Shown here piece by piece: positions 25,135-33,715 of a stretch of 64,000 nucleotides of DNA. The DNA is from Metaruminococcus_A sp964607135. GTDB taxonomy: Bacteria; Bacillota; Clostridia; Oscillospirales; Ruminococcaceae. The notes beneath the pieces are model-generated. The model ran no database searches. It saw only the letters and a list, made by a program, of their open reading frames with translations, and was not told the DNA's origin. Every line of letters starts with the position of its first letter. Positions within the stretch are counted from its first letter, which is position 1. The translations under genes were made by a program, and so were the position numbers. The stretch covers positions 1 through 64,000 of the forward strand of contig CAZSIV010000009.1 in NCBI GenBank assembly GCA_964607135.1, read 5' to 3'.

Positions 25135-25759
25135 GGAACAGCTGTGCTTATATGCAGTGACCGACCGCCGCTGGACAGGGCGAGAGACGTTATACGAGCA
25201 GATCGAAGCCGCTCTGAAAGGCGGCGTCACGATGGTTCAACTCCGCGAAAAGCATCTGGATGAGGCCGCATTGATTGCGGAGGCTCTGCCGATCAAGGAG
25301 CTCTGTCACCGTTACCATGTCCCGCTGATTATCAACGACTATGCGGAAGCCGCTTTAAAGATCGGGGCAGACGGTGTTCATGTCGGGCTCGAAGATATAT
25401 CTGTTCGTGAAATCCGAAGAAAAGCCCCCAAGGATTTCATCATCGGGGCGACCGCTAAAACAGTGGAACAGGCGCGGGCCGCCGAAGCCGCCGGAGCGGA
25501 TTACCTCGGCGTCGGCGCGGTGTTTCCATCCTCCACCAAGAAAAACGCCATCCGGATTACGACAACGCAGTTGAAAGAAATCTGCTTCGCCGTTTCCATC
25601 CCCGCTGTTGCGATCGGCGGCGTGAGCCTCGACAACCTGTCGGAGCTCAAGGGCGGCGGGATGGCGGGCATCGCTGTTGTTTCCGCAATTTTCGGGGCGG
25701 AGGATATTCAGGCCGCGGCGGCTGCGCTCCGAAAAAAGGCGGAAGCTTTGACTGAGTGA
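25121..25759 (+). CDS. thiE: thiamine-phosphate synthase
   Basis: Joins HMP-pyrophosphate and thiazole phosphate to give thiamine phosphate. Family motifs are all visible in 212 aa: MVQLREKHLDE, LIINDYAEAALKIGADGVHVG, GVGAVFPSSTKKNA and AIGGVS. The ATG at 25121 (GAGGAGGG just upstream) is preferred over an in-frame ATG at 25076 lying inside the tenI-like gene. Confidence 0.96.
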   Translation: MDFHKEQLCLYAVTDRRWTGRETLYEQIEAALKGGVTMVQLREKHLDEAALIAEALPIKELCHRYHVPLIINDYAEAALKIGADGVHVGLEDISVREIRRKAPKDFIIGATAKTVEQARAAEAAGADYLGVGAVFPSSTKKNAIRITTTQLKEICFAVSIPAVAIGGVSLDNLSELKGGGMAGIAVVSAIFGAEDIQAAAAALRKKAEALTE

Positions 25760-25892
25760 TAGCCTGTCTGGGCGAAAGAAAAAGGTTGGCCTTTGCGGTT
25801 TGGTATCCCCATTTTTCAGAAGACTGGAGTCTGAGAGCAGTCCTCTTGAATTACAGCTCGGAAAAATCCTATAGGGAAGGGAAGTGTAAGCT

Positions 25893-26714
25893 ATGAAAAC
25901 AGTGTTGTCAATCGCGGGGTCGGATTCCTGTGGGGGCGCCGGGATTCAGGCGGATATCAAGACGATGACGATGAACGGCGTTTACGCGATGACCGCTGTC
26001 ACGGCTTTGACAGCGCAGAACACGGTCGGCGTTCGGGCAATTTCGGAGGTCTCTCCGATTTTTTTAGTAGAGCAGATCGACGCGGTGTTTGAGGACATCG
26101 TTCCCGATGCGGTCAAGATCGGGATGGTGCCGTCGAGCGGGCTGATTGAAGCGATTGCGGAGAGGCTGCGGCATTATAAGGCAACGAACGTCGTGGTCGA
26201 CCCCGTCATGGTGGCGACGAGCGGCTCGGCACTGATGAAAGCGGGCGCGGCCTCTTTGCTGGCCAGAGCGCTTTTCCCCATCGCCGCCCTTGTTACGCCG
26301 AATTTTCCTGAGGCGGAGGTTCTCTCGGGAATGCCCCTTCACGGAAAAAACGATATGGCGGCTGCGGCCAAGCGAATCGGCGATGAATACGGCTGCGCGG
26401 TATTGCTCAAGGGCGGACACAGCGCGGGCGGCGCCGACGATCTGCTGTATGCGGACGGGGAATACCGCTGGTTTGAGGGGAAACGGATCGACAATCCCAA
26501 CACCCATGGGACAGGCTGCACCCTTTCCTCTGCGATTGCGGCAAACCTCGCCAAAGGGTTTGACCTTGCCGGAGCTGTAAAAGAAGCCAAAGACTACCTT
26601 TCCGGAGCGCTGGCGGCACAGCTGAATCTGGGAAAAGGTTCCGGGCCGGTCAATCACATGTTCGATCTTCACAGCCGGTTTAGCGGCGCGGCTGAAGAAC
26701 CGACGCTTATTTGA
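25893..26714 (+). CDS. thiD: hydroxymethylpyrimidine/phosphomethylpyrimidine kinase
   Basis: Phosphorylates HMP and HMP-phosphate for thiamine synthesis. Ribokinase-like features are seen: GSDSCGGAGIQADIKTM at the start, VVVDPVMVATSGSAL in the middle and NTHGTGCTLSSAIAANLA at the end, with the catalytic Asp in the anion-hole HGTGC region lost to Cys as is usual for ThiD. 273 aa. It follows thiE after a 133-bp gap without an obvious terminator, so it probably stays in the operon. Confidence 0.96.
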   Translation: MKTVLSIAGSDSCGGAGIQADIKTMTMNGVYAMTAVTALTAQNTVGVRAISEVSPIFLVEQIDAVFEDIVPDAVKIGMVPSSGLIEAIAERLRHYKATNVVVDPVMVATSGSALMKAGAASLLARALFPIAALVTPNFPEAEVLSGMPLHGKNDMAAAAKRIGDEYGCAVLLKGGHSAGGADDLLYADGEYRWFEGKRIDNPNTHGTGCTLSSAIAANLAKGFDLAGAVKEAKDYLSGALAAQLNLGKGSGPVNHMFDLHSRFSGAAEEPTLI

Positions 26715-26729
26715 AAGGAGCAGATGACA

Positions 26730-28034
26730 ATGAGAAGCTATACAACGCAGATGGATGCCGCGAGAAAGGGCATCGTCACCCCTGAAATGAAGGTTGTTGC
26801 CGAAAAGGAATTCCGCACGGCGGAAGAGATCCGCGGGCTCGTCGCCAAAGGGCAGGTTGCGATCTGTGCCAATAAACGGCATCAATGCCTCTCCCCCAAC
26901 GGCGTCGGTTCGATGCTCCGCACAAAAATCAATGTCAATTTAGGCGTTTCCAAGGACTGCAAGGATTACGACATCGAGATGCAGAAGGTCATGGCGGCGG
27001 TGGATATGGGCGCGGAAGCCATTATGGATCTTTCTTCCCACGGAGACACCCAGCCCTTCCGCAGAAAGCTCACCAGCGAATGCCCGGCGATGATCGGCAC
27101 GGTTCCCGTTTACGACAGTGTGATCCATTATCAGCGGGACCTTGCGACCCTCACCGCGAAGGATTTTATCGATGTAGTTCGCCTCCACGCAGAGGATGGT
27201 GTGGATTTTGTCACGCTCCACTGTGGGATTACCCGCAAGACCATCGAGCAGATCAGAAAACACAAACGCAAAATGAACATCGTTTCCCGCGGGGGTTCCC
27301 TCGTCTTTGCCTGGATGAGCATGACCGGCGAAGAAAACCCTTTTTATGAATATTTCGATGAAATTCTCGACATCTGCCGGGAATACGACGTCACCATTTC
27401 TTTGGGGGACGCCTGCCGTCCCGGATGCCTTGCGGACGCGAGCGATGTCTGTCAGATCGAGGAGCTGGTTCGGATCGGTGAGCTGACAAAACGCGCTTGG
27501 GAAAAAGACGTGCAGGTGATGGTGGAAGGGCCGGGGCATATGCCGCTCGACCAAATCGAGGCCAATATGAAGCTGGAACAGACGATCTGCATGGGCGCGC
27601 CCTTTTATGTGCTGGGGCCGATCGTGACCGATATCGCCCCCGGATACGACCACATCACCTCTGCCATCGGCGGAGCGGCTGCGGCCTCGGCAGGCGCGGC
27701 CTTTCTTTGCTATGTAACGCCTGCCGAACATCTTGCGCTGCCCAATGTGGAGGACGTGAAGCAGGGGATTATCGCGGTCAAGATTGCGGCTCACGCGGCA
27801 GACGTTGCGAAGAAGATTCCTCACGCGAGAGATATCGACGACGCGATGGCGGAAGCCAGGCGGTCTCTCGACTGGGAGAAACAGTGGGAATGCGCGATCG
27901 ACCCCGAAACGGCAAAGAAAATCCGCAGTGACAGAGCGCCTGAACAGGAGGACAGCTGTTCGATGTGCGGGAAATTCTGCGCCGTGAGAAGTATGAACAA
28001 GGCTTTGAACGGCGAATACATCGATATTCTTTAA
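26730..28034 (+). CDS. thiC: phosphomethylpyrimidine synthase (radical SAM)
   Basis: Converts aminoimidazole ribotide to HMP-phosphate using a [4Fe-4S] cluster and SAM. Diagnostic segments include MDLSSHG, HCGITRKTI, GDACRPGC and GPGHMPLDQI. The C-terminal cluster motif reads CSMCGKFC, which is CX2CX3C and one residue shorter than the CX2CX4C of the Escherichia coli and plant enzymes. The protein is 434 aa, without the long N-terminal extension of proteobacterial ThiC. The ATG at 26730 gives nine bases from AAGGAG; the ATG at 26724 would be too close. Last gene of the operon. Confidence 0.95.
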   Translation: MRSYTTQMDAARKGIVTPEMKVVAEKEFRTAEEIRGLVAKGQVAICANKRHQCLSPNGVGSMLRTKINVNLGVSKDCKDYDIEMQKVMAAVDMGAEAIMDLSSHGDTQPFRRKLTSECPAMIGTVPVYDSVIHYQRDLATLTAKDFIDVVRLHAEDGVDFVTLHCGITRKTIEQIRKHKRKMNIVSRGGSLVFAWMSMTGEENPFYEYFDEILDICREYDVTISLGDACRPGCLADASDVCQIEELVRIGELTKRAWEKDVQVMVEGPGHMPLDQIEANMKLEQTICMGAPFYVLGPIVTDIAPGYDHITSAIGGAAAASAGAAFLCYVTPAEHLALPNVEDVKQGIIAVKIAAHAADVAKKIPHARDIDDAMAEARRSLDWEKQWECAIDPETAKKIRSDRAPEQEDSCSMCGKFCAVRSMNKALNGEYIDIL

Positions 28035-28086
28035 AAATAGTTCCGACTGGATTGGCTGTGGGATGCGCGGTCAGAAATGTCTTGGA

Positions 28087-28131
28087 CAGCGGCGGGCGAT
28101 GTCGATCGTCCGCCGCTGTGGTTTCTTTTTC
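28087..28131 (+). terminator. terminator of the thiamine operon
   Basis: 14-bp GC-rich stem with one wobble pair (28087-28100 and 28105-28118), 4-nt loop, then a T-rich tail. Confidence 0.85.
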
Positions 28132-28217
28132 ATTGGGGAATATAAATAAAATGAAAGGTTCTTTTTTATTACATTGGCCAAACCTTGCCGTGATGAGAAA
28201 AACGTGGGGAAATAATG

Positions 28218-28246
28218 TTGAATTTCCCAAGTTTAGGGTATATGAT
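28218..28246 (+). promoter_or_regulatory. promoter of the beta-galactosidase gene
   Basis: TTGAAT (28218-28223), 17 bp, TATGAT (28241-28246), 41 bp before the ATG. Confidence 0.6.
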
Positions 28247-28286
28247 AAAGCTGAAGAAACCGACGGCTTAAAAGGAGAATTAGGTG

Positions 28287-30317
28287 ATGAAGGCAGGCAA
28301 GAGAATGGTTGGAACCAACTATCACCCCCATGACTGGAGCCCGGAGCAGTGGCCGAAAGACCTGGACGGCATGAAAGAGGCTGGATTTACGGTCATCCGA
28401 GTGGGACATCTTTGCTGGGACAGCTTTGAACCGGAAGAGGGACAATATGAATTCGGCTGGATGGATCGGATTTTTGACCTATGCCAGGAACGCGGCATCG
28501 GGGTGTTCCTTGATATTCCCACCCGCCCCGCTCCTCTTTGGCTTCATCGGAAATACCCTTCGATGGATATTGTGAACACGGTCGGTCAGCGGCTCGATCC
28601 AAATACTCGCTATATGGTCGATGTGGGAGATCCTCACTTTCAGGAATATGCCCTGAAATTTGCCGCTGCTATGGCGAAGCGGTATAAGGGCCATCCTGCT
28701 CTGCTGGCTTTTGGACTCTGTAATGAGCTGGGATCAGGCTTCCACTCTTATTCTGAAACTGCCCTTGTCCGGTTTCGGGATTGGCTCAGTGGAAAATATG
28801 GTACGCCGGAAGTGCTCAACGCCGTATGGAACAGCAAGCGCTGGTCCAGAAAGGTGCAGGATTTTTCCGATGTCTTTTTCCCGGTGAGTGGGGAGATCAA
28901 AGGCGCCCCCGAACGTTTTCTCGACATGAAGCGCTTTTTTTCAGACGAAATTTTAAGTTATTTTAAGAAACTCAGTGATACGGTGAGGGAAAATGCGCCC
29001 GGCGTTCCGGTTTCTACCAACCACTGGGCGGAAAACCCAAAAGTGGGATACGACTACCATAAAAATTACCGTGAAACACTTGATTATCCGGGAATCGGAT
29101 TCTACCCTGGCATTAACCCGGAGTATGAGGACGGCTTTATCGGCAACTGTATGACAACCGACTACCGGATCGGCGAAATGGATGCGCCAATGTGGTGCTT
29201 GGAGTTCCAGACCGGGACGAATGGCGGCTATGGTTGTCCGCGGGGCGTGATGCGGATGTATGCCTATCTTGCCTGGATTTATCGCTCCGATATGGTCTGC
29301 GCCTGGACCTGGCGGACGATGTTGGGCGGTGAGGAGCAATATTTCTACGGCCTGCTCGACCACGACGGTTTCCGCAGCCGGAAATACGATGAATTCAAAC
29401 AGCTCGCGCAGGAGTGGAATGCGCTGGAAGAAAGGGGGATACGCCGTCTTGAGGGGGGAACGCGCCTTGCGCTCGCCTATTCCTACGACAGCCTCAGAGC
29501 GAGCCAGTATGCGGAAAATTACTATAAAACGGAGTATACGGACCAGGTGCTCGCCGCCTATAAATCTCTGTTCCACAAGAATATAGACTGCAACGTCATT
29601 GACCTGCGGCGGGTGGAAAAGGAATATCCGCTGGTGCTTGTCCCTGGACATTGTGTTATGGAAAAAGAGTCTGCCGAAACCATCCGCAGAATGGTGGAAA
29701 ACGGCGCGACGGTCATCATGACCGCCTATTCCGCCAAGGTGGATGAAACCGGTACAGCCTTTTCGGAGCCGCTTCCCGGTTATCTGAGCGATGTTTTCGG
29801 CGTAAAAGTGCGGGGATTCGACCGGGCATTCACCCACATCAATACAATTAATGAAGGTGGGATTGAAAAGAAGCCGGAGATTATCTGTCGGGAAAAGATC
29901 GACCTGGAAATGAACGGAAAGCCGCTTGGACTGTCTGTGGACTACCACGAGTATTTGGAGCCGGATACGGCGCAGACGGTTGCTGTTTATACCGGTTCAT
30001 CCGAGCACCTTAAAGCGGCGGTCACCTGCAATTCCTACGGAAAGGGAAGGGCTGTTTATGTCGGTATCCCGGCAGATGAAGCCCTTTTGGCCGAATTGGT
30101 CTGTCAGTACGCGCCCGGGGAAGTGCTCGCACAGCCCAGAGTCCCGCGGGGTGTTGTCACCCGTGCGCTGCGGGATAACTGCCGCATCTATCTCAACACC
30201 ACCGGTAACACAGTGGAAATTGAATTAGAACAGGCTGGTAACGGAGTGCTGACCGGAAAAATGTACGCGCAAAGGCTTTTCCTCGCCCCCTACGACGTGG
30301 AGATTTTAAAATGTTAG
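28287..30317 (+). CDS. GH42 family beta-galactosidase
   Basis: Retaining glycosidase of 676 aa. The TIM barrel starts with TNYHPHDWSPEQWPKDL and has the acid/base in CNELG (E147) and the likely nucleophile E306 in CLEFQTG. A trimerisation domain (about 390-600) and a short C-terminal beta domain follow, the normal GH42 order. There is no signal peptide, so it is cytosolic and should act on imported galacto-oligosaccharides; no transporter is adjacent. AAGGAG lies nine bases before the ATG at 28287. Substrate specificity within GH42 cannot be set from sequence alone. Confidence 0.93.
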   Translation: MKAGKRMVGTNYHPHDWSPEQWPKDLDGMKEAGFTVIRVGHLCWDSFEPEEGQYEFGWMDRIFDLCQERGIGVFLDIPTRPAPLWLHRKYPSMDIVNTVGQRLDPNTRYMVDVGDPHFQEYALKFAAAMAKRYKGHPALLAFGLCNELGSGFHSYSETALVRFRDWLSGKYGTPEVLNAVWNSKRWSRKVQDFSDVFFPVSGEIKGAPERFLDMKRFFSDEILSYFKKLSDTVRENAPGVPVSTNHWAENPKVGYDYHKNYRETLDYPGIGFYPGINPEYEDGFIGNCMTTDYRIGEMDAPMWCLEFQTGTNGGYGCPRGVMRMYAYLAWIYRSDMVCAWTWRTMLGGEEQYFYGLLDHDGFRSRKYDEFKQLAQEWNALEERGIRRLEGGTRLALAYSYDSLRASQYAENYYKTEYTDQVLAAYKSLFHKNIDCNVIDLRRVEKEYPLVLVPGHCVMEKESAETIRRMVENGATVIMTAYSAKVDETGTAFSEPLPGYLSDVFGVKVRGFDRAFTHINTINEGGIEKKPEIICREKIDLEMNGKPLGLSVDYHEYLEPDTAQTVAVYTGSSEHLKAAVTCNSYGKGRAVYVGIPADEALLAELVCQYAPGEVLAQPRVPRGVVTRALRDNCRIYLNTTGNTVEIELEQAGNGVLTGKMYAQRLFLAPYDVEILKC

Positions 30318-30427
30318 CAGAAAAGTATTTACTTTGAAAAGAAACAGCTTTCAGCGTTTATGGAAAAATTATAAGTGTATTTTTGCTGTCGGTTTGAAAA
30401 ATGTATGGATGAAAATGGAGGATAAAA

Positions 30428-30934
30428 ATGAAAATTCCAGTATACCGAGTAATCGATGAAATGATCCGCTACAACAGCGGCGCTCCAAATTTGGTTCAGC
30501 ATGCGTTAAAGGTCTACGCCTTTGCCAAAGCGATCGGCGAAGAGGAGGGCCTGTCAAATGAAACGCAGGAGATTCTTGAAGCGGCCGCCGTCCTGCACGA
30601 TATCGGGATTCGGGAAAGCGAACGGAAATACGGGGATGCAGATGGAATTCACCAGCAGGTGGAAGGGCCGCCGGTTGCGGAAGAAATCCTGCAAAGGCTG
30701 GGCGCCGCTCCGTCTTTTATCGAACGGGTTTGTTTCCTGATCGCGCATCACCACACCTACAGCGGGGTCGAAGGGTTGGATTACCGCATTTTAATTGAAG
30801 CCGATTTTCTAGTCAATGTCTATGAAACGCCTTCCATGCAGGCCTCGGCTTCGGAAATTTTAAAGAAAAATTTTGAGACGGCGTCAGGCTCCCGGTATTT
30901 TAAAGCGCAGTTTTTAAGTGGAAGCGGATGTTAA
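30428..30934 (+). CDS. HD-domain phosphohydrolase
   Basis: A 168-aa metal-dependent hydrolase. The HD ligands are H25, the HD pair H57-D58 in AVLHDIGI, the histidine cluster 107-109 in LIAHHHTYSG and D126 in IEADFL. The small single-domain form is often annotated as a nucleotidase or generic phosphohydrolase. GGAGG lies eight bases before the ATG. It stands alone, 110 bp after the beta-galactosidase gene, and could be co-transcribed with it. The substrate is unknown. Confidence 0.87.
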   Translation: MKIPVYRVIDEMIRYNSGAPNLVQHALKVYAFAKAIGEEEGLSNETQEILEAAAVLHDIGIRESERKYGDADGIHQQVEGPPVAEEILQRLGAAPSFIERVCFLIAHHHTYSGVEGLDYRILIEADFLVNVYETPSMQASASEILKKNFETASGSRYFKAQFLSGSGC

Positions 30935-31071
30935 AATGCCCATATATTAGCCTGACTGTTTCCTAAAGCTTCCCAGAGTGTTTGATCGAATCAGTGCGAT
31001 TGCCTTTGTTTTAGCAGTTATTTTCACCTTTTTTCCTTTTGGCATAAAATAAAGGGAAAGGAGGTGTGCGT

Positions 31072-31578
31072 TTGATCTTTCGATTTGGCTCAAAAACAAA
31101 GCTTTTTGGCGATCTGATTCGCCGAAATCAACCGATGGCCCAGGCAATTTTAAAAGGCGGGGAGGAAGCCCCCAGGTTATATGGAAAGGTGAATTTTTAT
31201 CCCGCTTTTGAAGGCGTGCTGATCTGCGCCGAAATATTTGACCTTCCGAAAGGGAAGGGGGATTGCCCGGGAAAAACCTTTGGATTTCATATTCATGAGG
31301 GAAAAAGTTGTTCCGGTACAAAGAACGATCCTTTTTCTTCTTCCGGTATGCACTATAATCCCGGAAATTGCCCTCACCCCGCCCATGCCGGGGATCTGCC
31401 GCCGCTGATGACCGACGGCGGAGGCTATGCTTGGATGATATTTTATACTAAACGTATAATAATATCGGAAGTAATCGGCCGGACGGTTGTGATTCACTGC
31501 GCTCCGGATGATTTCCGCAGCCAGCCTTCCGGGAATTCAGGAAAAAAGATCGCCTGCGGCGTCATCAAACGGATGTAG
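31072..31578 (+). CDS. Cu/Zn superoxide dismutase-family protein
   Basis: A 168-aa SodC-like beta barrel. Copper ligands are present as H73 and H75 (FGFHIHEG), H94 (GMHYNP) and H142 (VVIHCAPDD). Zinc ligands fit H94, H102, H105 and D108 (PHPAHAGDLPPL). Structural cysteines C80 and C162 (ACGVI) are kept. H102 and H105 are only two residues apart, so the zinc loop is much shorter than in classical SodC. No signal peptide is seen, which is unusual because most bacterial SodC proteins are exported. A TTG start at 31072 is chosen from AAAGGAGG seven bases upstream; GTG at 31066 is too close. Confidence 0.83.
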   Translation: MIFRFGSKTKLFGDLIRRNQPMAQAILKGGEEAPRLYGKVNFYPAFEGVLICAEIFDLPKGKGDCPGKTFGFHIHEGKSCSGTKNDPFSSSGMHYNPGNCPHPAHAGDLPPLMTDGGGYAWMIFYTKRIIISEVIGRTVVIHCAPDDFRSQPSGNSGKKIACGVIKRM

Positions 31579-31646
31579 GCAGCTTTGTTTTCAAAGTACA
31601 GATGGCTGTGTCAAAATGAGCGCGATGACGACAGCTGTATAAAATT

Positions 31647-31680
31647 AAACCGGAAAAGAAAAGGCATTCTTTCCCGGTTT
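31647..31680 (+). terminator. possible terminator after the SodC-like gene
   Basis: AAACCGG and TTCCCGGTTT arms pair around an A-rich interior, with one bulge and only a weak T tail. Confidence 0.4.
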
Positions 31681-31750
31681 GAATTGCTGGGACTGTATGT
31701 TTGGCCTGCGGTTTGGATAAAAATCAGCCGGTGGCAGGAGGAGTAAAACA

Positions 31751-32602
31751 ATGAAGTTTTTAAAATTAAAGGACGGAACGCAGATTCCCCGTCTGGGGCA
31801 GGGAACCTGGTATATGGGGGATGATCCCCGGCGGCGTCCTGAAGAACTCGCCGCACTCAAAGCAGGGATCGGCAAAGGAATGACCTTGATTGATTCCGCC
31901 GAGATGTATGGGGAAGGGCGCGCCGAGTCACTGGTGGGGGAGCTTGTCTCTGCTTATCCCAGATCGTCGCTCTTTCTGGTCTCGAAAGTTTATCCGCATA
32001 ACGCGGACAGACGGCATATTTTTACAAGCTGCGAAGCCTCTCTCCGGCGGATGAATACAGAATACCTCGACCTTTATCTGCTCCATTGGCGTGGGTCAGT
32101 TCCTTTGGAAGAGACTGTTTTATGTATGGAGGAGCTGATCGAGCGGGGAATGATCCGGCGGTGGGGCGTTTCAAATTTCGATACGGACGATCTGGAAGAG
32201 CTGTTCCAGATCAAAGACGGAGAAAACTGTGCCGTAAACCAAGTGCTCTATCATTTGGGTTCCCGTGGAGTCGAATACAGCCTTCTGCCTTGGATGGAAT
32301 CGCACGGCCTCCCGCTGATGGCATACTGCCCTTTGGCACAGGCAGGCGCGCTGCGCAGGGGATTGCTCAGCCATCCGGCGGTGCTGGAACTCGCCGGGAA
32401 TCACGGCGCTTCGCCGATTCAAATTTTGCTTGCGTTTCTGCTGACGAGGAAAAATATCTTTGCCATCCCAAGATCCGGGCGGGCGGAGCACACGCTCGAA
32501 AATGCGGGAGCGGCAGAAATCGAGCTGACACAAGAGGAGACCGACCGTTTGGATCGTGCTTTTCCGCCGCCGCGCCACAAGACTTATCTGGATATGGTTT
32601 AA
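31751..32602 (+). CDS. aldo/keto reductase
   Basis: NAD(P)H-dependent AKR of 283 aa. The catalytic tetrad is D48 and Y53 (LIDSAEMYGEG), K79 (LVSKVYP) and H112 (LLHWRG). The C-terminal IPRSGRAEHTLENAGA binds the cofactor adenosine phosphate. It resembles the YtbE/2,5-diketo-gluconate reductase branch and is not closely similar to the larger AKR at 6-7 kb. GGAGGAG lies nine bases before the ATG. The substrate is unknown. Confidence 0.92.
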   Translation: MKFLKLKDGTQIPRLGQGTWYMGDDPRRRPEELAALKAGIGKGMTLIDSAEMYGEGRAESLVGELVSAYPRSSLFLVSKVYPHNADRRHIFTSCEASLRRMNTEYLDLYLLHWRGSVPLEETVLCMEELIERGMIRRWGVSNFDTDDLEELFQIKDGENCAVNQVLYHLGSRGVEYSLLPWMESHGLPLMAYCPLAQAGALRRGLLSHPAVLELAGNHGASPIQILLAFLLTRKNIFAIPRSGRAEHTLENAGAAEIELTQEETDRLDRAFPPPRHKTYLDMV

Positions 32603-32607
32603 CAATG

Positions 32608-32645
32608 GTCGAGGACAGTGGATTCACTGTCCTCGACTTGCTTTT
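32608..32645. terminator. bidirectional terminator
   Basis: Perfect 13-bp stem (32608-32620 and 32625-32637), 4-nt loop, between two convergent genes. The T-rich tail lies on the plus strand. Confidence 0.8.
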
Positions 32646-32841
32646 ACTGCTGGAAATTCCCGTGGCTCAGCATTTGGTTTGCGATCTGCTGCATCTCCTG
32701 AACGCTGTTGAAATGGACGCCGGACTGTTTGATATTTTCCTGCAAAAAGGCCGGCAGTGCATTAAAACACTGGTTTATTTCCTCGTTGGTGCTGGAATTG
32801 GCGGGATCGGGCATTTGATTTTTTTGAATCATCAGGTTCAT
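32644..32841 (-). CDS. small uncharacterised protein (65 aa)
   Basis: Acidic, Gln/Asn-rich 65-residue protein predicted to be helical. It contains LPAFLQENIKQSG followed by FNSVQEMQQIANQML, a pattern I associate with small clostridial proteins of unknown role. GGAGG lies seven bases before the ATG at 32841, the stop coincides with the shared terminator, and no other gene occupies the strand, so it is likely real. No signal peptide or membrane segment. Confidence 0.6.
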   Translation of the reverse strand: MNLMIQKNQMPDPANSSTNEEINQCFNALPAFLQENIKQSGVHFNSVQEMQQIANQMLSHGNFQQ

Positions 32842-33012
32842 CGATTTCACCTCCGGAATTATTTTTTACGGTTTCTCAGAAAAAAATCGTTGTAATGTTT
32901 GACAGAAACTAAATATGAGCCGTCTAATCGTTTAAATGGAAAAGTTTTATTTTTTCATAATGAGCTTTAAAACGGACAAAATAAAACTGTAATCAAAAAG
33001 GAGGAATGAAAG

Positions 33013-33186
33013 TTGCATCAGAATAATCAGGCAAACCAGAGCATCAAATGTACAGTACAGCAGTGTGCAAACCACTGCCAGTCCCAGGACTACTGTTCTC
33101 TTCGGAGCATCACCGTCGGCACACATGAGATGAACCCCACCGTCGTTCAGTGTACAGACTGTGAATCCTTTGTTCTGAAGAAATAG
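33013..33186 (+). CDS. DUF1540 protein (Cys-rich, 57 aa)
   Basis: A short gene with a TTG start. The protein carries the DUF1540 pattern: SIKCTVQQCANHC, then YCSLRSITVG and VVQCTDCESF, with seven cysteines likely to bind metal. Members are common in Clostridia and Bacilli and have no known function. AAAGGAGG (32997-33004) lies eight bases before the TTG, and a strong terminator follows within 12 bp, so both ends are well supported. No ATG could replace this start without removing the first cysteines. Confidence 0.85.
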   Translation: MHQNNQANQSIKCTVQQCANHCQSQDYCSLRSITVGTHEMNPTVVQCTDCESFVLKK

Positions 33187-33197
33187 CCCCCAAAAAA

Positions 33198-33232
33198 GGA
33201 AAAGGCCGGCTTTCAAGCCGGCCTTTTCCCTT
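33198..33232. terminator. bidirectional terminator
   Basis: Long GC-core inverted repeat (33198-33212 and 33215-33229) with A- and T-runs at the ends, between the DUF1540 gene and the convergent membrane-protein gene. Confidence 0.85.
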
Positions 33233-33315
33233 GGAAAATCCTTATACCGTGAGTGCGAAAACTTACCCGACGGGGAAATTCGCTGTTTTTTTAATCTCAA
33301 AAAATGAAAATGATT

Positions 33316-33702
33316 TTACTTAATCAAGACAAAGATGTCCCCGATCACCGGCAAGGGCCGGATGTATCCGCTGCAAGTCGAAAGGATGCCGTATAGGATC
33401 AAAAACAGGCTGACAATCGAGAAAACCATGCCGATCGTCCAGGCGATCAACCTCAGGTAGACGATGCCGAAAACAACAGAGAGGAAGGAAGTCACGATGC
33501 TCGTTGCAATTTCGAAAAGAAATAAAATCAGCCCCTGGTTGGAGTGATATTTTACATATCTCGAATTGGGCTTGACAATCAGCGGGATGATAAAAAGAAT
33601 CCCGATATAGCAGAGGATACAGAGGTATTTGTTTTCCTTGACGTCAAAAGGATCCGGGATGAACGTGGGCTTTTCGCTGAAAAGATGCAGATTGATGGCC
33701 AT
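33316..33702 (-). CDS. small membrane protein, DUF4870/Tic20-like
   Basis: A 128-aa protein with three to four hydrophobic segments. The motif IIPLIVKPNSRYVKYHSNQGLILF (only part conserved: F/Y-V-x-x-H-x-x-Q-G/A) is typical of DUF4870-type membrane proteins, which have no assigned activity. GAGGAGA lies nine bases before the ATG. It follows pheA by 13 bp on the same strand, so it may be the last gene of the secA-pheA transcript. Confidence 0.65.
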   Translation of the reverse strand: MAINLHLFSEKPTFIPDPFDVKENKYLCILCYIGILFIIPLIVKPNSRYVKYHSNQGLILFLFEIATSIVTSFLSVVFGIVYLRLIAWTIGMVFSIVSLFLILYGILSTCSGYIRPLPVIGDIFVLIK

Positions 33703-33715
33703 AAATGATTTCTCC

